Shown piece by piece: positions 12,001-21,788 of a stretch of 64,000 nucleotides of DNA. The notes under the pieces are model-generated. The model was not told where the DNA came from. It saw only the letters and a list, made by a program, of their open reading frames with translations, and ran no database searches. The stretch is from assembly GCA_964035575.1 (NCBI GenBank), contig OZ037896.1:434001-498000 (forward strand), written 5' to 3'. Within the stretch, counting starts at the first letter, position 1, and every line of letters begins with the position of its first letter. The position numbers and the translations under genes were made by a program. This DNA is from Rhynchopus sp. YZ270_cl-10 (lineage: Eukaryota > Euglenozoa > Diplonemea > Diplonemida > Diplonemidae).

Positions 12001-15000
12001 AACATCCGTGTCGTTGACAGGTGAGTCCGTGTCCGGGACCTCAGTTTCAGGCACATCCGTCTCGGGAACGTCAGTGTCGTTGACAGGAGCATCGGTGTCT
12101 GGGATATCCGTCATCGGTACGTCTGTGTCAGGCACATCGGTCATTGGCACATCCGTATCGGGAATGTCTGTTTCATTTGCTGGTGTGTCGGTCTCAGGCA
12201 CATCGGTCTCGGGAACGTCTGTTTCGTTGACGGGCACATCGGTGTCCGGGACATCAGTCTCAGGTGCATCTGTTTCGTTGACTGGTGAGTTCGTCTCGGG
12301 AACATCAGTCTCAGGCATATCTGTGTCGGGAACATCCGTGTCGTTGGCTGGTGCATCAGTATCTGGGACCTCAGTTTCAGGCACATCCGTCTCGGGAACG
12401 TCAGTGTCATTGACAGGTGAGTCAGTCTCAGGCACATCCGTGACAGGAACATCTGTCTCAGGTGCGTCTGTGTCAGGAATGTCGGTTTCATTTGCTGGTG
12501 AGTCAGTCTCAGGCACATCCGTCACGGGAACGTTAGTGTCGTTGACAGGAGCATCGGTGTCTGGGACATCCGTCATCGGTTCATCTGTCTCAGGTGCATC
12601 CGTGTCGGGAATGTCTGTTTCGTTGACTGGTGAGTCCGTGCCAGGCACGTCTGTCATTGGTGCATCCGTATCGGGGACGTCGGTGTCGTTGAGAGGAGCA
12701 TCGGTGTCCGGTACATCCGTGATCGGCACATCCGTCTCAGGCACGTCAGTCTCGTTCGCTGGTGTGTCTGTGTCAGGCACATCCGTCATGGGAACGTCTG
12801 TCTCAGGTGCATCGGTCTCGGGAATGTCTGTTTCGTTGACAGGTGAGTTCGTCTCGGGAACATCTGTCTCATTGAAAGGCGGGGTCTCAGGTGCATCCGT
12901 CATTGGTACATCCGTATCAGGTACATCTGTCTCAGGAACGTCAGTGTCATTGACAGGTGAATCGGTCTGAGGCACATCTGTAATTGGCACATTCGTCTCA
13001 GGTACATCTGTGTCGGGAACGTCAGTGTCGTTGACAGGCGAGTCAGTGTCCGGCACATCCGTCATTGGCACGTCTGTCTCAGGTGCATCCGTATTCGGTG
13101 CGTCCGTTGCGTTGACAGGTGAGTCGGTCTCGGGGACGTCGGTCATTGGTACGTCCGTGTCGGGAATATCCGTTTCGTTGTCTGGTGAGCCTGTGTCAGG
13201 TGTATCAGTATCCGGCACATCGGTAATCGGCACATCAGTCGTAGGTACTTCTGTTTCGTTGACGGGTGTGTCGGTCTCAGGCACATCCGTCTCGGGAACG
13301 TCTGTGTCGTTGACAGGCACATCAGTGTCTGGGACATCCGTCATAGGAAAGTCTGTCTCAGGTGCAGCGGTCTCGGGAATGTCTGTTTCGTTGACTGGTG
13401 TGTCAGTGACGGGAATGTCTGTAATTGGTACCTCTGTGTCGGGTGCATCTGTCTCGGGAACGTCCGTGCCGTTGGCCGGAGATTCCGTGTCAGGAACAGG
13501 AGTCTCAGGTACGTCTGTGTCTGGAACATCTGTTTCATTCACAGGTGAGTCTGTGTCAGGCACATCAGTCATCGGAACGTCCGTCTCAGGTGCATCGGTC
13601 TCGGGAATGTCGGTTTCGTTTACAGGCGAGTTCGTCTCGGGAACATCAGTCTCAGGTACATCTGTGTCGGGAACATCCGTGTCGTTGGCTGGTGCATTGG
13701 TATCCGGGACCTCAGTTTCAGGTACATCCGTCTCGGGAACGTCTGTATCGTTGACAGGAGCATCAGTGTCTGGGACATCCGTCATAGGAAAGTCTGTCTC
13801 AGGTGCATCAGTCTCGGGGATGTCGGTGTCGTTGACGGGCACATCGGTGTCCGGAACGTCCGTAATCGGTACATCAGTCTCAGGTGCATCTGTTTCGTTT
13901 ACAGGTGAGTTCGTCTCGGGAACATCAGTTTCAGGCACATCGGTATCGGGAATGTCTGTTTCGTTGACAGGAGCATCGGTGTCCGGCACATCGGTCATCG
14001 GTACGTCTGTGTCAGGCACATCGGTGTCATTCACGGGTGACGAAGTGTCAGGTGCTTGTGTTTCAGGAACATCCGTGTCTGGTGTATCTGTATCATTTAC
14101 CGGAGATTCAGTGTCAGGAATATCTATCTCAGGTACGTCTGTGTCGGGTGCAAGTGTGTCCGGCACATCTGTTTCGTTCACAGGCGATGAAGTGTCAGGT
14201 GCTTGCGTTTCAGGTACATCCGTCTCGGGCACCTCTGTGTCGTTCACTGGAGATTCAGTCTCAGGAATGTCTGTTTCAGGGACGTCTGTGTCAGGCACAT
14301 CCGTGTCGTTCACTGGAGATTCAGTGTCGGGAATGTCTGTCTCAGGGACATCTGTGTTTGGTGCAGACGTATCCGGAACATCTGTGTCGTTCACGGGTGA
14401 TGAAGTTTCAGGTGCTTGCGTCTCGGGCACATCCGTCTCGGGCGCATCCGTGTCAGGCACATCTGTGTCGTTGACCGGAGCTTCAGTCTCAGGAAGGTCT
14501 GTCTCAGGGGCGTCTGTGTCGTTCACGGGTGATGAAGTGTCGGGTACTTGCGTTTCGGGTACCTCAGTGTCTGGAGCGTCCGTGTCGTTGACCGGCGATT
14601 CAGTTTCAGGAACATCCGTCTCAGGTACATCTGTGTCCGGCACGTCCGTGTCGTTGAGTGGAGATTCAGTCTCAGGAATGTCTGTTTCAGGGACGTCTGT
14701 GTCAGGCACATCTGTGTCGTTCACGGGTGATGAAGTTTCAGGTGCTTGTGTCTCGGGCACATCCGTCTCGGGCGCATCCGTGTCAGGCACATCTGTGTCG
14801 TTGACCGGAGATTCAGTCTCAGGAATGTCTGTTTCAGGGACGTCTGTGTCAGGAACATCTGTGTCGTTCACAGGTGATGAAGTATCAGGTGCTTGTGTTT
14901 CAGGTACATCCGTGTCGGGCGCATCCGTGTCAGGCACGTCCGTGTCGTTGACCGGAGATTCAGTGTCAGGAATATCTGTGTCGGGTGCAAGTGTGTCCGG

Positions 15001-17559
15001 AATATCGGTGTCGTTCACAGGCGATGAAGTGTCTGGTGATTGTGTTTCAGGGACGTCTGTGTCAGGCACATCTGTGTCGTTCACTGGAGATTCAGTCTCA
15101 GGAATGTCTGTTTCAGGGACGTCTGTGTCAGGCACATCTGTGTCGGGCGCATCCGTGTCGTTGCCCGGAGATTGGGTCTCAGGAATGTCTGTCTCAGGAA
15201 CATCCGTTTCCGGAACATCGGTGTCGTTCACAGGTGACGAAGTGTCGGGTGCTTGCGTTTCAGGTACCTCAGTGTCTGGCGCATCCGTGTCAGGCACATC
15301 TGTGTCGTTGACTGGAGATTCAGTGTCAGGAACGTCTGTGTCGGGTGCAAGTGTGTCCGGAATATCGGTATCGTTAACAGGCGATGAAGTGTCAGGCGCT
15401 TCAGTTTCGGGCACATCCGTCTCAGGCACATCTGTGTCGTTCACAGGAGATTCGGTCTCAGGGAAGTCTGTCTCAGGCACATCGGTGTCGTTCACAGGCG
15501 ATGAAGTGTCTGGTGCTTGCGTCTCGGGCACATCCGTCTCGGGGGAGTCCGTGTCAGGTACGTCCGTGTCGTTGACTGGAGCTTCAGTCTCAGGAAGGTC
15601 TGTCTCAGGGACGTCTGTATCGTTCACGGGTGATGAAGTGTCGGGTACTTGCGTTTCGGGTACCTCAGTGTCTGGAGCGTCCGTGTCGTTGACCGGCGAT
15701 TCAGTTTCAGGAACATCCGTCTCAGGCACATCTGTGTCCGGCACGTCCGTGTCGTTGACAGGAGATCCGGTCTCGGGGACGTCTGTCTCAGGCACATCTG
15801 TTTCGTTCACAGGCGATGAAGTATCAGGTGCCTGTGTTTCAGGCACATCCGTCTCGGGCGCATCCGTGTCAGGCACGTCCGTGTCGTTGACTGGAGATTC
15901 AGTGTCAGGAATGTCCGTCTCAGGGGCGTCTGTATCAGGAACATCTGTGTCGTTCACGGGTGATGAAGTATCGGGTGCTTGTGTTTCAGGTACCTCAGTG
16001 TCGGGCGCATCCGTGTCAGGCACGTCCGTGTCGTTGACTGGAGATTCAGTGTCAGGAATGTCTGTGTCAGGTGCAAGTGTGTCCGGAACATCGGTGTCGT
16101 TCACGGGTGATGAAGTGTCGGGTGCTTGTGTTTCAGGTACCTCAGTGTCTGGCGCATCCGTGTCAGGCACATCTGTGTCGTTGACCGGAGATTCAGTGTC
16201 GGGAAGATCAGTTTCGGGCACATCCGTATCAGGCACGTCCGTGTCGTTGACAGGAGATTCGGTCTCAGGAATGTCGCTCTCGGGCACATCTGTGTCGTTC
16301 ACGGGTGATGAAGTATCAGGTGCTTGTGTTTCAGGCACATCCGTCTCGGGCACATCCGTGTCAGGCACGTCCGTGTCGTTGACTGGAGATTCAGTGTCAG
16401 GAATGTCCGTCTCAGGGGCGTCTGTATCAGGAACATCTGTGTCGTTCACAGGTGATGAAGTATCAGGTGCTTGTGTTTCAGGTACCTCAGTGTCTGGCGC
16501 ATCCGTGTCAGGCACATCCGTGTCGTTGACTGGAGATTCAGTCTCAGGTACGTCTGTGTCGGGTGCAAGTGTGTCCGGAATATCGGTGTCGTTCACAGGC
16601 GATGAAGTGTCTGGTGCTTGCGTCTCGGGCACATCCGTGTCAGGCACATCTGTGTCGGGCGCATCCGTGTCGTTGCCCGGAGATTGGGTCTCAGGAATGT
16701 CCGTCTCAGGGGCGTCTGTATCAGGAACATCTGTGTCGTTCACAGGTGATGAAGTATCAGGTGCTTGTGTTTCAGGTACCTCAGTGTCTGGCGCATCCGT
16801 GTCGTTGACTGGAGATTCAGTCTCAGGTACGTCTGTGTCGGGTGCAAGTGTGTCCGGAATATCGGTGTCGTTCACAGGCGATGAAGTGTCTGGTGCTTGC
16901 GTCTCGGGCACATCCGTGTCAGGCACATCTGTGTCGTTGACCGGAGACTCGGTGTCCGGAATAGCTGTGTCAGGTGCAAGTGTATCCGGTACATCGGTGT
17001 CGTTCACAGGCGATGAAGTGTTCGGTACCTCTGTCTCTGGAACGTCCGTGTCGTTGACTGGAGAATCAGTGTCAGGAATGTCAGTCTCAGGAATATCTGT
17101 TATTGGTGCCAGCGTCTCGGGGGCATCCGTGTCTGGCACACCCGTGTCGTTCACAGGCGACTCCGTGTCGGGAATGGCCGTCACGGGGTTTGAAGTCTCT
17201 TCGAGCCCACCAGGGCTGTCAGTCTCATTTGTGGCTGCGGGTGCGTCTGTGTCGTTGACGGAGGCTAGCAGCACAGCGTCGCGCCCTGTGTAGAACTGCG
17301 AGGAGAGAAGGCGCTCCTCTGCCTGCACGTCTGTGTGCGGCCTCTTCGCTTCGTAGATGTCTTGCTGCTCGTCGCCCTCGACCACCACATCCTGGCTCAG
17401 GTGCAGCAGCCCAAGCCACACGCCCAACGCTATGAGCACTGCAAGCGCACAGAACAGTGCCGTCGCCTTGCACCTGCCCCCACCCCTACCATTGCCCCCT
17501 TCATACCCCTCCGTGCCCCGTTGGTGACGATTGTGCCAGGACGCATCGGCGTGTAGCAT
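6079..17559 (-). CDS. giant mucin-like membrane protein with D/T/P repeats (3 exons)
   Basis: Exons: 17559-8311 (3083 codons), 8244-8185 (20 codons) and 8136-6079. The introns are 66 and 48 nt, both phase 0, with donors GTATGTTAG and GTATGACG and acceptors CCCCCAG and CCACAG. Total about 3788 aa. Seen: a basic N-terminus, one hydrophobic segment at about residues 33-55 (signal anchor or uncleaved signal), then about 2950 residues of PVNDTD, VPDTD, VPETD, VPMTD units (Asx-Thr, Pro, Asp/Glu). Many NDT/NET sites could be N-glycosylated and the Thr O-glycosylated. A non-repetitive membrane-proximal region of about 165 aa spans all three exons, in the position of SEA domains but not recognised as one. 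A second membrane segment lies near 3245-3268, followed by a cytoplasmic tail of about 520 aa with Pro-rich and poly-Ala stretches. Near residues 3650-3720 is a ubiquitin-fold-like segment (GHGFEIEVPYGAHLTVKDL). The ATG is preceded by a pyrimidine-rich stretch and TTTCAG. The role is probably surface coat or receptor; the family is not recognised. Confidence 0.85.
8600..17220 (-). repeat. coding minisatellite of Asp-Thr-Pro units
   Basis: Codon-scale repeats (15-18 nt units arranged in higher-order blocks) fill most of exon 1. Recent in-frame duplications are visible: 9352-9840 matches 10093-10581 (offset 741 = 3x247) almost perfectly, and 9234-9500 matches 9711-9981 (offset 477 = 3x159). The part near the N-terminus (about 14030-17150) uses more TDVPETQAPDTSSPVN blocks; the part nearer the membrane uses more VPMTD units. 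Confidence 0.9.
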
Positions 17560-18123
17560 TTACTGAAATCAACTCAGCATATAAAAAGAAGAAAAAACGG
17601 GTAAGCACAAAGAAAGAGGAGGGCTGAAAAAACCTTCTGGAGCAAGGAACGACCTGGCCGTGCGGTCGGGGAGCCTCAAGCAGTGAGCACGAAAGGTTTC
17701 TGCAAGGTGATGAAGAAGAAGGTAGAAATGCAGAACCCTGGGCAAACGTGACGCGTGGGTATGTGTGTGTCGTGTGCGTTACGTTTCCCTGTTGATGGCG
17801 TTTGTTTTTTCTGGGAGGGGTTGAGCGAAGTACCCAAAAAAAAAAAATTAAGGGGCGGGAAGAGGGTTCATTGTAAGTAGGGGTAAAGGAGGTAAGACTG
17901 TGTTGTGTACTACTATTTTGTTTGTTTTATCTTTTTGGTTCCGTGTACACGTACCACATGGCATGTGGTAAAAATTTGAAAGACGAACCGACCTTCCCAG
18001 CGGTACTTTCAAGTTGTGAAAAAGAAGAAGCTGACAATGTGCAAAAATAGTCCATGGAACGGTTTGAAGGACGAACCTCAGTGCTACAGTGTTTCACGTC
18101 AAGTCACCTTGAAGAAAAGGAAA

Positions 18124-18165
18124 GTTTTATAAGATGAACCCAAGTCTCTCATGTTTAGGCACCTT
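18124..18165 (-). repeat. repeat family R1 copy
   Basis: Plus strand GTTTTATAAGATGAACCC...TTTAGGCACCTTT. On the minus strand it is followed by a pyrimidine tract CTTTCCTTTTCTTCAAG, as in true intron 3' ends. Confidence 0.75.
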
Positions 18166-18185
18166 TAAACAAACGTAACTTGCCA

Positions 18186-18250
18186 ATACAAAGCCCTCTC
18201 ATGAGCAGTGTACTTTGCTACATGACCGGGTATACCGTGGGGGGTGGACC
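18186..18250 (-). repeat. repeat part B (companion of R1)
   Basis: Plus strand AATACAAAGCCCTCTCATG, then CAGTGTA and CATGACCGGGTATACCG. Similar blocks are at 28723, 30717, 31201 and 57537, each tens of bp from an R1 copy or R1-like remnant. Confidence 0.65.
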
Positions 18251-18853
18251 CCCCCAACCACGCAGTCTTCGATACATCCATTTTCGTCGTTTACATACAA
18301 AATAAAGAGAGTTTTATTAACATTTGAACGTGCGCGCACACAACGCAAAAGAAACATTGTGGTCCCAAAAAATAAAAAAGGGACATTTTTTTGAGTGCGA
18401 CACGCTACTATCTATTAGAGATACTGAACCATTGTCTTGAACGTCTTTTTTTCTGTTTCACAGTAGGGGCTAACAGTCATGCAAGCAGACAACCAAAAAG
18501 AAAAAAAAATCTGACAATGCAAACAGTCTCCCTACGCTCAAAATACCCCCCCCCCCCCCCTCTGCGAATATCGTAAAGAATGAAAGAAAAGTTGGGAAAG
18601 TTCTACTGTTTTTTTTTTTTGTTTTGTTTTTTTTTAGTTTATTTTGTGGGATTCACATCCCTATGAGGATCTATCATCTTTTTTTGTTTCGCCCAGCTTT
18701 GAGCGGAAATGATCCCTCTGTTCTACTTTATTTTAAAAGCGTCAAACTTGACGCATACCCACCCCATTCCCCCCCTCTCCCCATGGACAATGCCAAAGGC
18801 GCAGCTAGATATGCCCCTGACCCAGGAACGTGAATGAATTCCCTGCTGTTGCG

Positions 18854-20405
18854 CTACGCTCTGTTGTGCTTGACGCCCCCGTTGAACTGCACATTCATCG
18901 CCAGCGTTATCGCGTCGTCAAACCCGTCCATGCTGTCCCCAGTCCCAAAAAAAGAGTTCGCACAGTTCTTGAAACATCCCTTAGAGTACGGCAGTGTGTC
19001 GACGTCGTAGTTTTTGAGGTGGTCTCGTGTTGTCTGACAGTGTTGTTTGGTTTATTTTGATAATTTGGATTCCCATGGAGAGTCTTCCCTTTGAATAACT
19101 GTTAGCGTAATACTGTTGGACACTTTTGTAAGCGTTCCATTACGTTCTAACAGTTTTACCTTTTTTTGAAAACTTTGTTTTTGTATTAGTGTAGACACCC
19201 GAGGATGAACTCCACTACTTTTTTCTTCAAAACTTTGAACACATACCTGCGCCGTCAACGAGAGGTAGTAATGGTAGAGCGTCAACCCGCCTACGAAGAA
19301 ACACACCAGAGCCATGTACACCAGCAGGATGAGAACCGGGACCATGCTGGCCTCCTTCGCAAACTCTGACGCCGACATATGTCGTGCACGCGACTCCTGC
19401 AGCCAGTAGTGGCAGATGGTGCCGGTGATGTACCACGCAGACAAATGTGTGGTCGTCAAAAACCACAAAAAATGGCAGTAGTTGTTCTTCCCGACACAGC
19501 TCCCCACCCACGGACAGTGGTGGTCAAAGATCTCCACACAGTTATTACACTCAAAGCAGTGCTTTGCCCTGGGTGACCTATATGTATTACACGCCTTGCA
19601 GAACCACGCCCGCACCGAGCGACCTCTAAAATTCACATAAATTGCGGGCGGCGGTGAGCCTATTGGAGGGGTATTGTATCGGCGAAGAATTCCTGGGTCG
19701 GTTGAAGCTGTCTTTGACAGCAGAATGACTGGGACGAGACAGACTATTACCGCTATTATGTTCAACGCAGCGCTGAGATGCCGTGCCACGAATATCATAT
19801 ACACGATAAACGGCAGCAGAATCATACATTCTGCCAGAAGACAGAACCCCGTATTCGGACCGAGCACCCCCCACCTTCCACCACAAAGGAGAATGTTGTT
19901 GCCCCGATACAGATCCACCGGGCTGATCTCGCTGTGCGGGGCCTCGATGCTCACCTCGTCATCTTCGACCGACACTATTATATCGCACTCCGCCATGCTA
20001 TTGCTTCGTACATTCTGCCCCACCCCTACCCCAGACGCATACGACCCTGCCACCAACCCCCTTGGTAGTGGGTTCACCTTCTCGCTCGGCCCCGGAAGAG
20101 GGGCGTGCTGTGTACTATGATCCGAAGGGATGTGGTGGGCGGTCTCATTTACGGGACGAGAGGTGGATGCGGAGGCGGACACAGGGTTTGCGATGTTATG
20201 GGGCTCAGAGGGGCGCGCTGTAAGGGGAGAGAGAGAGGTGAGTAGTTGAGAAATAATGAACACCTCGGCGTCTTTTGTTGGTACGCTACCCACGTCAAAT
20301 ACGCAAAAAAAATTGTTTTTTTTCCTGATAAAATGTTGGAGTGTAGTTTTGCCGGTTGTAGTGCAATACCTACCATGCAGAGAAGGGTGTTTTGGTGTTT
20401 TTCAT
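18854..20405 (-). CDS. DHHC-type palmitoyltransferase (3 exons)
   Basis: S-acylates cysteines of membrane-associated proteins. Exons: 20405-20374, 20285-19247 and 19033-18854. Introns are 88 and 213 nt; the phases agree (32+1039+180 nt = 416 aa plus stop). The first exon adds MKNTKTPFSA and removes the need for a non-ATG start. After a long polar N-terminal region come two membrane segments (LLAECMILLPFIVYMIFV and a following one), the Cys-rich domain CKACNTYRSPRAKHC...C, and the catalytic DHHC at residues 265-268 in the usual HHCPWVGSCVGKNN context. Two more membrane segments follow. The third exon starts TTRD, a variant of the conserved TTxE motif, then PYSKGCFKN, matching the usual 'NPYxxGxxxN' region of the family. 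Intron 1 contains an R2 copy and intron 2 an R3 copy. Location: an internal membrane (family knowledge). The substrate is unknown. Confidence 0.9.
19165..19217 (-). repeat. repeat family R3 copy inside an intron
   Basis: Lies in intron 2 of the DHHC gene. Plus strand TTGAAAACTTTGTTTTTG, TATTAGTGTAGACACC, GAGGATGAACTCCAC. Confidence 0.75.
20327..20373 (+). repeat. repeat family R2 copy forming the 5' half of an intron
   Basis: Plus strand GATAAAATGTTGGAGTGTAG...GTAGTGCAATACCTAC. Its right edge is exactly the 5' splice site (GTAGGT on the minus strand) of DHHC intron 1. Confidence 0.75.
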
Positions 20406-20989
20406 GAGGGGGTGAGGTAGAGAAAAAAAGGGGAGAACAACCCCCCATCTACACACCTGTGTGTCCGTTGGAGCCGAGGGAAATGGAGCCAGCGAATTCG
20501 GGGTCGGTTTCTTCTGACAGCATCTTCTTGCGAGAGGGGCTGGGAGAGAGGTGCGGTCAGCAGCCCCCCTCCCCCCCCCCCCCCCCTCCCCCCCCCTTGA
20601 AGGAGCCCCCCCTTCTCGCACTGCGTGTGTACTGGTTTGGTTGTGTGTAGAGCAGGGGTGGGGGAGAGAGAGGGGGGATACAGAGACGAAAAAAAAAGTG
20701 AAAATGCTTGCCGAAATTCTTCAGCGGACGCAGTCATTGGCAATAAAGAAGAGTTTATAAGATGACCCTAAGCCTCTCGTTGAAAGGAATCGGAGGAACG
20801 GCAAGCTGGAGTAGGATGGATCACCCCGTTCCGAAGAGGAATGCAGCCACCCTGGCCTGCAGGACAACAATACTTCTGTGCAATCGGTTCCGGCCAGGAA
20901 TTAAGCGCTCCTAGACTACACCCCATTTCGTGGGTTCCATTCGAAAAAATAGATCCCAAAGGGGAAAAAGGAAGTGGGGGGGGGGGGTA
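20406..20989. other. intergenic region with C/G runs
   Basis: Contains a C-rich run at about 20566-20598, an R1 copy at 20753 and a G run at about 20976-20987. No coding sequence is supported. Confidence 0.55.
20753..20786 (-). repeat. repeat family R1 copy (partial)
   Basis: Plus strand GTTTATAAGATGACCCTAAG then CCTCTCGTTGAAAGG; the 3' half of the hairpin is missing. Confidence 0.65.
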
Positions 20990-21783
20990 GGGGGGGTCAA
21001 AAGGGGTAAACAAATTGAAAAAAATGAGTTTTTGTTCCTAAGTGCTAAAAAATGACCAAAACCAGAAAATACCACCCTCAGATGTCCAAAAATCCATCTG
21101 CGCCCGGTTTTGAGCAGTTTTGAGCCTCAAGAAGCCCCGTATCTGCTTTTTTCAAAAATGTACACACAACTTGTACCTGCCCACCCCCTGTAGGTAGAGC
21201 AACTCACACATCCATCACGCCTCAGTGTGAGCCAGGGGCCAGAAAAGCCCCCAAAGCCACATATTTTCACCCCAAAACCTATCCCGAAGGGTACCCAGGC
21301 TGTTTCGGGGTGTTTAGAGGGACTTGGTGGAACTTAGAACCATGTTTCAAAAGTGTCAAGGAACTCGTACCAAGGGTTTTCCCACCCAAGGTACTAAGTA
21401 CTGGTACCCTTTTGAAACATGGTTCTAAGTTCCACCAAGTCCCTCTAAACACCCCGAAACAGCCTGGGTACCCTTCGGGATAGGTTTTGGGGTGAAAATA
21501 TGTGGCTTTGGGGGCTTTTCTGGCCCCTGGCTCACACTGAGGCGTGATGGATGTGTGAGTTGCTCTACCTACAGGGGGTGGGCAGGTACAAGTTGTGTGT
21601 ACATTTTTGAAAAAAGCAGATACGGGGCTTCTTGAGGCTCAAAAGTGCTCAAAACCGGGCGCAGATGGATTTTTGGACATCTGAGGGTGGTATTTTCTGG
21701 TTTTGGTCATTTTTTAGCACTTAGAAACCAAAACTCGATTTTTATCATTTTGTTATCGCTTTTTGGGGGCTTTTGACCCCCCC
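20990..21783. mobile_element. foldback (long inverted repeat) element, TA duplication
   Basis: Two arms of roughly 350 bp are near-perfect reverse complements around a centre near 21380; the arms end GGGGGGGTCAAAAG / CTTTTGACCCCCCC. TA flanks both ends (20988-20989 and 21784-21785). The innermost paired part includes TTTGAAACATGGTTC. No reading frame of note. A transcript would form one very long hairpin. Confidence 0.85.
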
Positions 21784-21788
21784 TAGGG

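Larger units (their letters stand above)
17560..18853. other. intergenic region upstream of the mucin-like gene
   Basis: Minus-strand DNA just before the ATG (17560-17620) is pyrimidine-rich and ends TTTCAG 3 nt before the ATG, a candidate splice acceptor. The rest holds R1 and part-B repeats (18124, 18186), a diverged R1-like block near 18060-18115, an A run at 17832 and a C run at 18546-18560. No coding signal seen. Confidence 0.55.

Noticed and set aside
13010-17293. 1427-codon plus-strand frame
   Set aside because: Same reason: antisense of the DTP repeat in exon 1.
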